A stretch of 64,000 nucleotides of DNA. It comes from Phytopseudomonas straminea (lineage in GTDB: Bacteria; Pseudomonadota; Gammaproteobacteria; Pseudomonadales; Pseudomonadaceae). The position numbers and the translations under genes are program-made. Shown piece after piece: positions 35,369-46,839 of the stretch. Positions within the stretch are counted from its first letter, which is position 1, and each line of letters starts with the position of its first letter. Location: NCBI RefSeq assembly GCF_900112645.1, contig NZ_FOMO01000002.1, forward strand, positions 677,593 to 741,592, read 5' to 3'. The notes beneath the pieces were generated by a model that was not told the DNA's origin, searched no databases, and worked only from the letters and a program-made list of their open reading frames with translations.

Positions 35369-36952
35369 GTGATCCTCAAGACCGTCAAGGCATCTGTCCG
35401 CCACAGCATGCTTCCAGCTGCGCTGTGCCTGGCCTGCACCACCTCGCTGTTCAGTGCCCAGGTGCTGGCTTTCTCCCTCGATGATGTGGCCTCCCAAGCC
35501 AAGGGGCTACTGGACAAACCTTACACGGCGCCTGCCAGCAACCTGCCCAATGAGCTGCGCACCCTGTCCTTCAAGGACTACCAGCAGATCAAGGCCCGTG
35601 AAGACAAGTACGAATGGGCCGGCAGCAAGACACCCTTCAAGCTGAGCTTCTACCACCAGGGCATGCACTTCGAGACCCCGGTGAAGATCAACGAAGTGAC
35701 CGCCACCAGCGTCAACGAAATCAAGTACGACCCCGAGCGCTTCGACTTCGGCGACGTGAAGGTCGACAAGGACGCCACCAAGGATCTGGGCTACGCGGGC
35801 TTTCGCGTCATGTACCCGATCAACGACAAGGACAAGCTCGACGAGATCATGAGTGTGCTCGGCGCCAGCTACTACCGTGTGGTCGGCAAGGATCAGGTCT
35901 ACGGCACCTCGGCCCGCGGCCTGGCCATCGACACCGCGCTGCCCAGCGGCGAGGAATTTCCGTATTTCCGCGAGTTCTGGATCGAGCGCCCGAAAGCTGG
36001 CGACAAGCACCTGGTGATGTACGCCCTGCTCGACTCGCCACGCGCCACCGGCGCCTATCGCTTTATCCTGCGCCCGGGAAAGGACGCCATCGTCGACGTC
36101 AAATCCAAGGTATTCCTGCGCGAGAACGTCACCAAGCTCGGCGTCGCGCCACTGACCAGCATGTTCCTGTACGGCAGCAACCAGCGCTCGGCCAAGGCCA
36201 ACTACCGCCCGGCGCTGCATGATGCCAACGGCCTGGCCATCCATACCGGCAGCGACGAGCACATCTGGCGCCCGCTGAACAACCCGCAGAACCTGGGCGT
36301 GAGCACCTTCCAGGTCGAGAACCCGAAAGGTTTCGGCCTGCTGCAGCGCGGCCGCGACTTCGCCCAGTACGAAGACCTGGACGATCACTACGAAGAGCGC
36401 CCAAGCGTGTGGATAGAACCCAAGGGCGAATGGGGCAAGGGCAAGGTCGAGCTGGTGGAAATCCCTACGCCGGATGAAACCAACGACAACATCGTCGCCT
36501 TCTGGACGCCTGACGAACAGCCCAAGCCTGGCGAGCCGATGGAGTTCGACTACCGCATGCACTGGACCAAGGACGAGCGCGCCCAGCTTGGCCCGGATCT
36601 GGCCTGGGTCAAGCAGACCATGCGTAGCGCCGGCGAGGTCAAGCAGCCCAACCTGACCCGCAAGCTCGACGGCAGCGTCGCCCTGCTGGTGGACTTCGAA
36701 GGCCCGTCCCTGGAAGCCCTCAAACCTGACGCGGCAGTCGCCAGCAACTTCAGCATCAACGACAACGCCGAAGTGTTGGACAATCACCTGCAATACAACA
36801 AAGCCACTAAAGGCTGGCGCATGACGGTGCGTTTCAAGGTCAAGGATCCCAAGCAAGCGGTAGAAATGCGCGCGGCTCTGGTCGAGGGTGACAAGACCCT
36901 CAGCGAAACCTGGAGCTATCAACTCCCGCCCAACACGGTTGCCCCGCAATGA
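35369..36952 (+). CDS. opgG: Glucan biosynthesis protein OpgG (MdoG)
   Basis: This 527-residue periplasmic protein has a signal peptide ([20 protein letters not shown], cleaved after VLA). The mature part is the OpgG family: [59 protein letters not shown], then [20 protein letters not shown] and the C-terminal Ig-like domain. OpgG shapes or branches the beta-glucan backbone of osmoregulated periplasmic glucans made by OpgH. GTG 35369 with GGGAGGG upstream is chosen over the ATG at 35333, which lies inside the hairpin. The stop overlaps opgH as ATGA. Confidence 0.94.
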   Translation: MILKTVKASVRHSMLPAALCLACTTSLFSAQVLAFSLDDVASQAKGLLDKPYTAPASNLPNELRTLSFKDYQQIKAREDKYEWAGSKTPFKLSFYHQGMHFETPVKINEVTATSVNEIKYDPERFDFGDVKVDKDATKDLGYAGFRVMYPINDKDKLDEIMSVLGASYYRVVGKDQVYGTSARGLAIDTALPSGEEFPYFREFWIERPKAGDKHLVMYALLDSPRATGAYRFILRPGKDAIVDVKSKVFLRENVTKLGVAPLTSMFLYGSNQRSAKANYRPALHDANGLAIHTGSDEHIWRPLNNPQNLGVSTFQVENPKGFGLLQRGRDFAQYEDLDDHYEERPSVWIEPKGEWGKGKVELVEIPTPDETNDNIVAFWTPDEQPKPGEPMEFDYRMHWTKDERAQLGPDLAWVKQTMRSAGEVKQPNLTRKLDGSVALLVDFEGPSLEALKPDAAVASNFSINDNAEVLDNHLQYNKATKGWRMTVRFKVKDPKQAVEMRAALVEGDKTLSETWSYQLPPNTVAPQ

Positions 36953-39522
36953 AGACCACCGAGCAGTCCGCCCTGGACGAGTACCTGGACAGCCTGCCTC
37001 TGAGTGCCACCGAGCGCGAAGCCCTGGCTGACAGCCGTGATTTCACCGAACTGCATAGCCGCCTGGGCGGCGTGCAGACGGCAGAGGCCGAAGAGGCTGT
37101 GCATCGATCCGCCGTGCGCCGTGTCGAACTCGGCGCTGGCCGGCCCCTGGAGGCCGAAGGCCTGCTGTCTCTCGATGCCGCCGGGCGCCCGATCCTGCGC
37201 GCGGCCCCGCCGCTCAATCGCACCAAGATGACCCCCGAGCCGTGGCGCACCAACCTGCTGACCCGCGGTTTCCGTGCACTGTTCGGCAAGAGCAACCCGC
37301 CACGCCCGCCAAAGCGTGAGCTGGAGCCGGCGCGCTGGCGTCGGGTCGGATCCTTGCGCCGCTACGTGCTGCTGATTCTGATGCTCAGCCAGACCGCCGT
37401 CGCCACCTGGTACATGAACAGCATCCTGCCCTACCAGGGCTGGGCGCTGATCAATCTGCAGGAAGTGATGGACCAGGGCTGGCAAGAGAGTTTCTTCCAG
37501 GTGCTGCCTTATCTGGTGCAGGGCAGCATTCTGGCGCTGTTCTCGCTGTTGTTCTGTTGGGTTTCAGCCGGTTTCTGGACGGCCCTGATGGGCTTCTGGG
37601 AATTGATGCGCGGTTACGACCGCTACGGCATTTCCGGCAGCAGCGCAGGCGACGAGCCGATCGACGCCGCCGCGCGTACCGCGATCATCATGCCGATCTG
37701 CAACGAGGACGTACCCCGGGTATTCGCCGGCCTGCGCGCCACCTACGAGTCGGTGAAGGCCTCGGGTGAACTCGCCCAGTTCGACTTCTTCATCCTCAGC
37801 GATACCGGCGATGCCGACATCGCGGTGGCCGAGCAACGCGCCTGGCTGGAGCTGTGCCAGGAGACCGAAGGCTTCGGCAATATCTTCTACCGCCGCCGGC
37901 GTCGTCGCGTGAAGCGCAAGAGCGGCAACATCGACGACTTCTGCCGTCGCTGGGGCGGTGATTACCGTTACATGGTAGTGCTCGACGCCGACAGCGTGAT
38001 GAGCGGCGAATGCCTGACCAAGCTGGTACGCCTGATGGAGGCCAACCCCCAGGCCGGCATCATCCAGACCTCGCCGAAAGCCGCCGGCATGAACACCATG
38101 TACGCGCGCCTGCAGCAGTTCGCCACCCGCGCCTACGGCCCGCTGTTCACCGCCGGCCTGCACTATTGGCAGCTGGGTGAATCCCATTACTGGGGCCACA
38201 ACGCGATCATTCGCATGCAGCCGTTCATCGAGCACTGCGCCCTGGCACCGCTGCCGGGCAAGGGCTCGTTCGCTGGGGCGATCATGTCTCACGATTTCGT
38301 CGAGGCCTCGCTGATGCGCCGCGCCGGCTGGGGCGTATGGATCGCCTACGACCTGCCGGGCAGCTACGAAGAGTTGCCGCCCAACCTGATCGACGAGCTG
38401 CAGCGCGACCGCCGCTGGTGCCACGGCAACCTGATGAACTTCCGCCTGTTCCTGGTCAAGGGCATGCATCCGGTGCACCGCGCGGTGTTCCTGACCGGCG
38501 TGATGTCCTACCTGTCGGCGCCGCTGTGGTTCATGTTCCTGCTGCTTTCCACGGCGCTACTGGCCATCCATACGCTGATGGAGCCGCAATACTTCCTGGT
38601 GCCCGGCCAGCTGTTCCCGGTGTGGCCACGCTGGAATCCACAGCTGGCGGTGACATTGTTTTCCACCACCCTGACCCTGCTGTTCCTGCCCAAGCTGCTT
38701 GCCGTGATCCTCATCTGGGTCAAGGACGCCAAGGCTTACGGCGGCGCCTTCAAGGCGACCGTCAGCATGCTGCTGGAGATGCTCTTCTCGGTGCTGCTGG
38801 CGCCGGTACGCATGCTGTTCCACACAATGTTCGTCACCGCCGCGTTCCTAGGCTGGTCCGCCACCTGGAACTCGCCGCAGCGTGACAACGGCATCACCAC
38901 CTGGGGCGACGCTACCCGTCGTCACGGCTGGCAGGCGCTACTGGGCGTGGTCTGGACGGCAGGCGTAGCCTGGCTGGACCCGAACTTCCTGTGGTGGCTG
39001 TCGCCGATCGTCGGGTCGCTGATGCTGGCAATCCCGGTGTCGGTGTTTTCCAGCCGCCTGAGCCTGGGCCTGGGCAGCAAGAAGGCCAAGCTGTTCCTGA
39101 TTCCCGAGGAATCCAATCCGCCTCAGGAGCTGCTGTCTACCTACGCCTACACGCGGCACAACCGCGAGCACGCGATGGAAAACGGCTTTATCGAAGCAGT
39201 GCTGCGACCCTTCCCCAATGCTCTGGCCTGCGCCATGGCCACCGCCCGTCACGGCCAGGCGCCGCTGCTCGAACAGGCTCGTCAGCGCGCCCTGAACGAG
39301 GCTCTGGAGCTGGGCCCGAAAAAGCTCGACGGCAAACGCAAGCTGGCGCTGCTCAGCGACCCGGTGCTGATGGCCCGCCTGCACGCGCAGCTATGGCAAC
39401 AGGCCGAACAGCACCCGCTGTGGCGCCATGCTTACAAGCAGAGCGCACCGCCCCAGCCAAAACATGACAACCAGGCGCTCAAAGTGGCGCCGCTCGGCGC
39501 TACCTCACCCTTGGTCAACTGA
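36949..39522 (+). CDS. opgH: Glucans biosynthesis glucosyltransferase OpgH (MdoH)
   Basis: This 857-residue inner-membrane family-2 glycosyltransferase has a long cytoplasmic N-terminus, two helices (about 140-160 and 190-215), a catalytic domain with the UDP-glucose motifs ([19 protein letters not shown] as the DxD, and QRDRRW as QxxRW) and several C-terminal helices. It polymerises UDP-glucose into the linear periplasmic glucan backbone and exports it. It is translationally coupled to opgG. Its last 18 bp overlap the convergent Hyi-type gene. Confidence 0.95.
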   Translation: MKTTEQSALDEYLDSLPLSATEREALADSRDFTELHSRLGGVQTAEAEEAVHRSAVRRVELGAGRPLEAEGLLSLDAAGRPILRAAPPLNRTKMTPEPWRTNLLTRGFRALFGKSNPPRPPKRELEPARWRRVGSLRRYVLLILMLSQTAVATWYMNSILPYQGWALINLQEVMDQGWQESFFQVLPYLVQGSILALFSLLFCWVSAGFWTALMGFWELMRGYDRYGISGSSAGDEPIDAAARTAIIMPICNEDVPRVFAGLRATYESVKASGELAQFDFFILSDTGDADIAVAEQRAWLELCQETEGFGNIFYRRRRRRVKRKSGNIDDFCRRWGGDYRYMVVLDADSVMSGECLTKLVRLMEANPQAGIIQTSPKAAGMNTMYARLQQFATRAYGPLFTAGLHYWQLGESHYWGHNAIIRMQPFIEHCALAPLPGKGSFAGAIMSHDFVEASLMRRAGWGVWIAYDLPGSYEELPPNLIDELQRDRRWCHGNLMNFRLFLVKGMHPVHRAVFLTGVMSYLSAPLWFMFLLLSTALLAIHTLMEPQYFLVPGQLFPVWPRWNPQLAVTLFSTTLTLLFLPKLLAVILIWVKDAKAYGGAFKATVSMLLEMLFSVLLAPVRMLFHTMFVTAAFLGWSATWNSPQRDNGITTWGDATRRHGWQALLGVVWTAGVAWLDPNFLWWLSPIVGSLMLAIPVSVFSSRLSLGLGSKKAKLFLIPEESNPPQELLSTYAYTRHNREHAMENGFIEAVLRPFPNALACAMATARHGQAPLLEQARQRALNEALELGPKKLDGKRKLALLSDPVLMARLHAQLWQQAEQHPLWRHAYKQSAPPQPKHDNQALKVAPLGATSPLVN

Positions 39523-40296
39523 CCGCCACGCGGTCATCCAGCCCAGGCTGGCACGGGTATCGCCCCCTTCGGGGCGGTACTCGGCGCCCAGCCAGCCGCG
39601 GTAAGCGGCCTTCTTGAGCGCATTGCGCACCGCGACGAAATCCATAGATCCACTGCCTGGCGCACCGCGCCCCGGACAATCGGCGAATTGCACATGACCG
39701 ATTCGACCGGCCAGTGTCTCGACCGCAACCACCGGATCGATACTCTGCCGCGCCATATGGTAGATATCCAGCTGCGCCCGGAAATTGTCGTGGTCGACTG
39801 CAGCTAGTAGCGCCTGCAGATGCTGCGGCGTGTTGACCAGAAAGCCGGGCATGTCGATGGGATTGATCGCCTCGCTGACCACACCGATGCCCAGTAAACC
39901 GAACGCTTCGGCCGCCTTGCGGATATTTCCGGCCAATGTCTCCAGCGCCTGCTCGCGGGAAACGCCTTCGGCCAGCCGCCCGGGCAGCACATTGACCACG
40001 CAGGGCCGCACCATCGCCGCGTAGGTCAGCGCATCCTGAAGCGCCTCATCGAACGCCGACTGGCGCGCCGGCACTGCCGCCAGACCAGGCCCGCCGTCGA
40101 GAAAGTCGCCGCCCGGGAAATTCATCAGCACCAGCGGCAGCCCTGCCCGCTCCAATTCGTCCTTCAGGCGCAGCGCCGGCAACTCATAGGGAAACTGGAT
40201 TTCCACACCGTCAAAGCCCGCGGCTGCAGCAGCGACGATGCGTTCGAGAAGGGGCCGCTCGGTAAACAGCATCGTCAGATTGGCGGATAGCTTCAT
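39505..40296 (-). CDS. Hydroxypyruvate isomerase family protein (Hyi-like TIM barrel)
   Basis: This 263-residue protein has the Hyi/IolE-type TIM barrel: [59 protein letters not shown] with the metal Glu, [13 protein letters not shown] with Asp and His, [19 protein letters not shown] and GAEYRPEG. Hydroxypyruvate isomerases interconvert hydroxypyruvate and tartronate semialdehyde. Glyoxylate carboligase and the reductase usually accompany hyi but are not here, so this may be a stand-alone OtnI-like isomerase. The start at 40296 removes an N-terminal extension lacking homology. It converges on opgH with an 18-bp overlap. Confidence 0.85.
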   Translation of the reverse strand: MKLSANLTMLFTERPLLERIVAAAAAGFDGVEIQFPYELPALRLKDELERAGLPLVLMNFPGGDFLDGGPGLAAVPARQSAFDEALQDALTYAAMVRPCVVNVLPGRLAEGVSREQALETLAGNIRKAAEAFGLLGIGVVSEAINPIDMPGFLVNTPQHLQALLAAVDHDNFRAQLDIYHMARQSIDPVVAVETLAGRIGHVQFADCPGRGAPGSGSMDFVAVRNALKKAAYRGWLGAEYRPEGGDTRASLGWMTAWRSVDQG

Positions 40297-40349
40297 GCAC
40301 GACTCCTCGGTTGGCCGTCTCGGAAACGGCACTAGCGGTGATAACGACT

Positions 40350-40718
40350 CTACAGGCCGTCCTTTTCAAGGTGATCAAGGTCAACCGGATCGCCACTATG
40401 GGCATCGAGACGGTGACGAATGTCCTCGAACATCTGATCGAATTCCTCGTGCTCGTGGCTGATCAGCACCACGCTGGTGGGCAGCCCGTGCCTGTGGGCC
40501 AGGCGACTGACCACACTGGCGAAATTGAAGGCGGTATCACGGTGCAGCTCGAAGGCCTCCTCGAATGCCGTACCGTCGATCCCGCCCTTCATGGACATCT
40601 GCAGCATCGGCCCCTCGGCCGCATCCTGGCGAATGTCGTAATGCAGGTCGATGGCATAGACCGGAACTTCACCAGTCGCCACGCTGTTACTGCGATGAAA
40701 ATGGCCAGGCTCGAACAT
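40350..40718 (-). CDS. Conserved hypothetical protein (DUF5064-like)
   Basis: This 122-residue soluble acidic protein begins MFEPGHFHRSNSVATGEVPV and contains AIDLHYDIRQDAAEGPMLQM and VVLISHEHEEFDQMFEDIRH. I recall similar proteins in many pseudomonads under DUF5064, with no known function. The His/Glu-rich SHEHEEF segment could bind a metal. It lies 53 bp upstream of the isomerase on the same strand. The 199 bp between it and the DUF2288 gene contain no recognisable signal. Confidence 0.7.
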   Translation of the reverse strand: MFEPGHFHRSNSVATGEVPVYAIDLHYDIRQDAAEGPMLQMSMKGGIDGTAFEEAFELHRDTAFNFASVVSRLAHRHGLPTSVVLISHEHEEFDQMFEDIRHRLDAHSGDPVDLDHLEKDGL

Positions 40719-40917
40719 GTGCTGTCTCCTACGCTGAAGGATCGACCGAAACCACGATCGGCATCGGACTCCTCAACATAGACCGTCGCGGCGCATGATG
40801 ATGCGAACCTGAGCGCGCACCACAAAAGCGCACATAAAGCACCAATAGTGGGCATATTCGACACACACCGAGCACTGCAAATACCCATGGCAGAGGGCTT
40901 GATACGCTCGTTTGAAC

Positions 40918-41229
40918 TCAGCGCTTCTTTTCGGCGCGCTCCTGCACCAGTACCCAGGGTGCGACGACCACGGCCCACAATGCTGGATCGCGGGCGAGCA
41001 GATCTTGCGCACGGCTATCGTCCAACACCGCGATTCGCCCGGCATCTAGCCATGCAGCAACCTCATCCTTGCGATTCTCGGCAACCGCTTCGGCTACCTC
41101 GATCAGGTCCTGATCGCTGTCGACCCAGAGCAGCGAACCGCGGGCAAAGAACGGCTGCAGCTCCTGCCAGGTGATGGGGGCGGTTTCTCCGAGCAATTTG
41201 GCATAGAGGGTGCTTGGTTGTTCGTTCAT
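40918..41229 (-). CDS. DUF2288 domain-containing protein
   Basis: This 103-residue protein has the DUF2288 pattern: LYAKLLGETAPITWQELQPF, FFARGSLLWVDSDQDLIEVA, WLDAGRIAVLDDSRAQDLLA and a basic tail. It is a small cytoplasmic protein of unknown role, conserved in gamma-proteobacteria. ATG 41229 is chosen because the upstream in-frame extension lacks the family pattern. It is divergent from braC across 290 bp. Confidence 0.82.
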   Translation of the reverse strand: MNEQPSTLYAKLLGETAPITWQELQPFFARGSLLWVDSDQDLIEVAEAVAENRKDEVAAWLDAGRIAVLDDSRAQDLLARDPALWAVVVAPWVLVQERAEKKR

Positions 41230-41420
41230 GGCAGTTCCGTATTTCGATGGCCGTTTTTTGACGGCCGCCATGATAACGACGGACGGCTGGCAGACAAGGG
41301 ACTGTCAACCGCCCGGCGGTCAGGAGCTAGCCGTTTTTCTATACATTTCTTGCAATTACGCGACATTCTTACCGATCTCTTTCGACTGCCGACTTTCCAA
41401 GGCGCAAATCTGCGCTCTAC

Positions 41421-41436
41421 ACTGTATCGGTACAGT
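41421..41436. promoter_or_regulatory. 16-bp perfect inverted repeat upstream of braC
   Basis: ACTGTA-tcgg-TACAGT is a perfect dyad located 84 bp before the braC start, in the 290-bp spacer shared with the DUF2288 gene. Its spacing (CTGT-N6-ACAG) is two bases short for LexA. It may be the operator of an amino-acid-responsive regulator. The regulator is not identifiable from the window. Confidence 0.4.
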
Positions 41437-41519
41437 TGCCGGGGATATGGCCGGAAGTCGACTCCGGTTCTGCTGCTTTGGCTACCAGAACTACAACAAA
41501 ACACAACGAGTGGAGCACT

Positions 41520-42641
41520 ATGAACAACGCTACTAAGCAGATTTCCAAGCTGTTCGCCGCTATGGCCCTGGCTGGCTGTGCCAGCTACTCGGTCGCCGCC
41601 GACACCATCAAGATCGCCATGGCTGGCCCGGTGACCGGTGCCGTCGCGCAGTACGGTGAAATGCAGTTCGTCGGTGCCAAGATGGCCATCGAGCAGATCA
41701 ACAAGGCCGGCGGTGTGAACGGTGCCCAGCTTGAAGGCGTGGTCTATGACGACGCATGCGATCCCAAGCAGGCCGTGGCCGTAGCCAACAAGATCGTCAA
41801 CGATGGCGCCAAGTTCGTCGTTGGTCACCTGTGTTCCAGCTCCACTCAGCCGGCTTCGGACATCTACGAAGACGAAGGCATCCTGATGATCACCCCGGCT
41901 GCCACCAGCCCGGAAATCACCGCCCGTGGCTACGAGTTGATCTTCCGCACCATCGGTCTGGACAGCCTGCAGGGCCCGACCGCAGGCAACTTCATTGCTG
42001 ACCACATCAAGCCGAAGAACGTCGCTGTCATCCACGACAAGCAGCAGTACGGTGAAGGCATCGCCAGCGCCGTGAAGCAGACCCTGGAATCCAAAGGCGT
42101 GAAAGTCGGCGTGTTCGAAGGTATCAACGCCGGCGACAAGGACTTCTCCTCGCTGATCGCCAAGCTCAAGCAGCAGGGCATCGACTTCGTCTACTACGGC
42201 GGCTACCACCCGGAACTGGGTCTGCTGCTGCGTCAGTCCAAGGAAAAAGGCCTGGACGTGCGCTTCATGGGCCCCGAAGGCGTAGGCAACAAGGAAATCT
42301 CGGCCATCGCCGGCCCGGCTTCCGAAGGCCTGCTGGTCACCCTGCCGCAGTCGTTCGACCAGGATCCGAAGAACAAGGCACTGGTTGAAGCCTTCAAGGC
42401 CAAGAACGAAGACCCGAGCGGTCCGTTCGTATTCCCGGCCTACGCCGCCGTTCAGGTCATCGCCGGCGGCATCGAGAAAGCCGGTAGCACCGACACAGCC
42501 AAAGTGGCCGCAGCCCTGCGCGCCAACACCTTCGAAACCCCGACCGGCACCCTCGGTTTCGACGAGAAAGGCGACCTGAAGAACTTCAACTTCGTGGTCT
42601 ATGAATGGCACCAGGACGGCACCAAGTCCGAAGCCAAGTAA
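41520..42641 (+). CDS. braC: Branched-chain amino acid ABC transporter substrate-binding protein
   Basis: This 373-residue periplasmic protein has a signal peptide (ISKLFAAMALAGCASYSVAA, cleaved before DTIKIA). The LIV-binding fold shows KIAMAGPVTGAVAQYGEMQF, VVYDDACDPKQAVAVANKIV with the paired cysteine, VGHLCSSSTQPASDIYEDEG and TPAATSPEIT. It binds Leu, Ile and Val (also Ala and Thr in P. aeruginosa BraC) for the BraDEFG complex. Start ATG 41520 sits behind the GAGTGGAGC region. A large stem-loop and a terminator follow it, so it is probably expressed above the membrane genes. Confidence 0.95.
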   Translation: MNNATKQISKLFAAMALAGCASYSVAADTIKIAMAGPVTGAVAQYGEMQFVGAKMAIEQINKAGGVNGAQLEGVVYDDACDPKQAVAVANKIVNDGAKFVVGHLCSSSTQPASDIYEDEGILMITPAATSPEITARGYELIFRTIGLDSLQGPTAGNFIADHIKPKNVAVIHDKQQYGEGIASAVKQTLESKGVKVGVFEGINAGDKDFSSLIAKLKQQGIDFVYYGGYHPELGLLLRQSKEKGLDVRFMGPEGVGNKEISAIAGPASEGLLVTLPQSFDQDPKNKALVEAFKAKNEDPSGPFVFPAYAAVQVIAGGIEKAGSTDTAKVAAALRANTFETPTGTLGFDEKGDLKNFNFVVYEWHQDGTKSEAK

Positions 42642-42680
42642 GCCCCCGCCGAAGAAGCTGATTCATGAGCTAGCAAGCTA

Positions 42681-42765
42681 GGCCCTGCAAGGCAAGAACA
42701 GGCGAGGAAGCGGAGTGTACTTTTGTACATGAGCATTCCGAACCTGTTCTTAACGCAGCAGGGCC
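42681..42765. repeat. 85-bp nested palindrome between braC and braD
   Basis: Three concentric perfect arms occur: GGCCCTGC (42681-42688) with GCAGGGCC (42758-42765), AAGAACAGG (42694-42702) with CCTGTTCTT (42743-42751), and TGTAC with GTACA around TTTT (42716-42729). GAACAGGTTC recurs just downstream at 42783. The layout suggests a mobile intergenic palindrome or a transcript-stabilising element inside the bra operon. No coding potential is present. Confidence 0.65.
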
Positions 42766-42801
42766 GACGCGCAGCAGATCATGAACAGGTTCTGAACCAA
42801 G

Positions 42802-42825
42802 AGCCCACTGCTGCGGTGGGCTTTG
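42802..42825 (+). terminator. Intrinsic terminator/attenuator after braC
   Basis: AGCCCAC (42802-42808) pairs with GTGGGCT (42816-42822) around a 7-base loop, followed by TTGTCTATT. The weak T-run suggests partial termination, leaving some read-through into braD 73 bp downstream. That would give excess binding protein over permease. Confidence 0.65.
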
Positions 42826-42897
42826 TCTATTAGAAAGAATTCCGGTTTCGCGCTGCGCCACAAGCGCTGTCGTGCGCGCAAACCCAGGAGTTAGGCA

Positions 42898-45073
<2,176 letters not shown>

Positions 45074-45077
<4 letters not shown>

Positions 45078-45841
45078 GCCGCCCGATTCTAGAAGTGAGC
45101 GGCCTGTCCATGCGTTTTGGCGGCCTGCTGGCCGTCAACGGGGTCAGCCTCTCGGTCAATGAAAAACAGGTAGTGTCGATGATCGGCCCGAACGGCGCCG
45201 GCAAGACCACCGTGTTCAACTGCCTGACCGGTTTCTACAAACCGACCTCGGGCAGCATCCGCCTCAATGGCGAGCAGATCGAAGGCTTGCCGGGCCACAA
45301 GATCGCCCGCAAGGGTGTGGTGCGCACGTTCCAGAACGTTCGCCTGTTCAAGGAAATGACCGCGGTGGAAAACCTGCTGGTCGCCCAGCACCGCCACATC
45401 AACACCAACTTCCTCTCCGGGCTGTTCAAGACCCCGGCGTTTCGCCGCAGCGAACGCGAGGCCATGGATTACGCCGCGCATTGGCTGGAACAGGTCAACC
45501 TGACCGAATTTGCCAACCGCCCGGCCGGCACCCTGGCCTACGGTCAGCAGCGCCGCCTGGAAATCGCCCGCTGCATGATGACCCGGCCGAGCATCCTAAT
45601 GCTCGACGAACCGGCTGCCGGCCTAAACCCGCGGGAAACCGACGACCTGAAAGCGCTGATCGGCGTGCTGCGTGACGAGCATGACGTGACCGTGCTGCTG
45701 ATCGAACACGACATGAAGCTGGTCATGAGCATTTCCGACCATATCTTCGTGATCAACCAGGGCACGCCCCTGGCCGACGGCACGCCCCAACAGATCCGCG
45801 ACAATCCGGACGTGATCAAAGCCTACCTGGGGGAAGCGTAA
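45074..45841 (+). CDS. braF: Branched-chain amino acid ABC transporter ATP-binding protein BraF/LivG
   Basis: This 255-residue ABC ATPase has Walker [10 protein letters not shown] near residue 38, the LivG-type insertion around [20 protein letters not shown], a signature reading [12 protein letters not shown] (YGQQR in place of SGGQ, normal in LivG), Walker [14 protein letters not shown] and the switch His in IEHDM. It energises BraDE. Its stop codon and the braG start share one base (TAATG). Confidence 0.95.
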
Positions 45842-46542
45842 TGCTGTATTTCGACAACGTTTCCACCTTCTACGGCAAGATCCAGGCGCTGCACGGTGTC
45901 AGCGTGGAAGTGCGCCAGGGTGAGATCGTCACCCTGATCGGTGCCAACGGTGCCGGCAAATCCACCCTGCTGATGACCCTGTGCGGCACCCCGCAAGCCA
46001 CCAGCGGCAGCATTCGTTACCAGGGTGAAGAGCTGGTAGGCATGGAAACTCCGCAGATCATGCGCAAGAGCATCGCCGTGGTGCCGGAAGGCCGCCGCGT
46101 GTTCGCCCGCCTGACCGTCGAGGAAAACCTCGCCATGGGCGGCTTCTTCGGCAGCAAGGCGGACAATCAGGAGCAGCTGGACAAGGTGCTGCACCTGTTC
46201 CCGCGCCTGAAGGAACGCCTGGTGCAGCGCGCCGGCACCATGTCCGGCGGCGAACAGCAGATGCTCGCCATCGGCCGGGCGCTGATGAGCAAACCCAAGC
46301 TGCTGCTGCTCGACGAGCCCTCGCTAGGCCTGGCGCCGATCATCATCCAGCAGATCTTCGACATCATCGAACAGCTGCGCAAGGACGGTGTGACGGTATT
46401 CCTGGTCGAGCAGAACGCCAACCAGGCGCTCAAGCTCGCCGACCGCGGCTACGTGCTGGAGAACGGGCGGATCGTCATGCAGGGCAGCGGGCATGACCTG
46501 CTCAATGATCCAAAGGTGCGTGACGCCTACCTGGGCGGTTGA
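45841..46542 (+). CDS. braG: Branched-chain amino acid ABC transporter ATP-binding protein BraG/LivF
   Basis: This 233-residue ABC ATPase has Walker A GANGAGKST near residue 35, the LivF-type VVPEGRRVFARLTVEENLAM, signature MSGGEQQMLAIGRAL, Walker B LLLLDEPSLGLAP and FLVEQNANQAL in the switch region. It is the second ATPase of the BraDEFG complex and the last full-length gene of the operon. It is followed after 104 bp by a small membrane peptide gene, then a terminator. Confidence 0.95.
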   Translation: MLYFDNVSTFYGKIQALHGVSVEVRQGEIVTLIGANGAGKSTLLMTLCGTPQATSGSIRYQGEELVGMETPQIMRKSIAVVPEGRRVFARLTVEENLAMGGFFGSKADNQEQLDKVLHLFPRLKERLVQRAGTMSGGEQQMLAIGRALMSKPKLLLLDEPSLGLAPIIIQQIFDIIEQLRKDGVTVFLVEQNANQALKLADRGYVLENGRIVMQGSGHDLLNDPKVRDAYLGG

Positions 46543-46646
46543 TGCCATTGAACCCCGGCGGCCCAAGAGCCGTCGGGACATTTACCCTGAACGATGCCCG
46601 GCGCGCTCCAGTCCCAATAATGAACGGACTAAACAGGAGTCGCACC

Positions 46647-46733
46647 ATGCTGAAGTTTCTGGGCAGCACCATCGGCATCATCTTCCTGATCGGCCTGCTG
46701 GTCGTGATCGGTATCTTCTCACTGATCTTCTGA
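46647..46733 (+). CDS. 28-residue single-pass membrane peptide
   Basis: A tiny ORF reads MLKFLGSTIGIIFLIGLLVV and then IGIFSLIF. It has a short amphipathic start with one Lys, then a continuous hydrophobic helix to the C-terminus. AGGAG lies 8 bases before the ATG, and a strong terminator follows 15 bp after the stop, so the cistron is well framed. I believe similar short proteins occur after braG in other pseudomonads, but I cannot check. It could be a small accessory subunit of the transporter or an unrelated membrane peptide. The function is unknown. Confidence 0.7.
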   Translation: MLKFLGSTIGIIFLIGLLVVIGIFSLIF

Positions 46734-46747
46734 TCACCCCATCTGCA

Positions 46748-46773
46748 AGCCGGGCGCCATGCCCGGCTTTTTT
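46748..46773 (+). terminator. Rho-independent terminator closing the bra operon
   Basis: AGCCGGGC (46748-46755) pairs with GCCCGGCT (46761-46768) around GCCAT, followed by a run of T to 46773. Confidence 0.92.
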
Positions 46774-46839
46774 CATGCCGCGCGCATGAGCCTGCGCGCA
46801 ACGCTACAATGGGCATCACTTCGCTGACGATGCTCCGCC

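Noticed and set aside
35319..35440. Leader peptide ORF from the ATG after GGAAGGAG in the opgG leader
   Set aside because: There is no space between the Shine-Dalgarno and the ATG, and the frame runs into opgG without a convincing stop or composition.
41422..41435. CTGT...ACAG before braC as an SOS box
   Set aside because: The spacer is 6 bases, whereas LexA needs 8, and braC has no SOS role.
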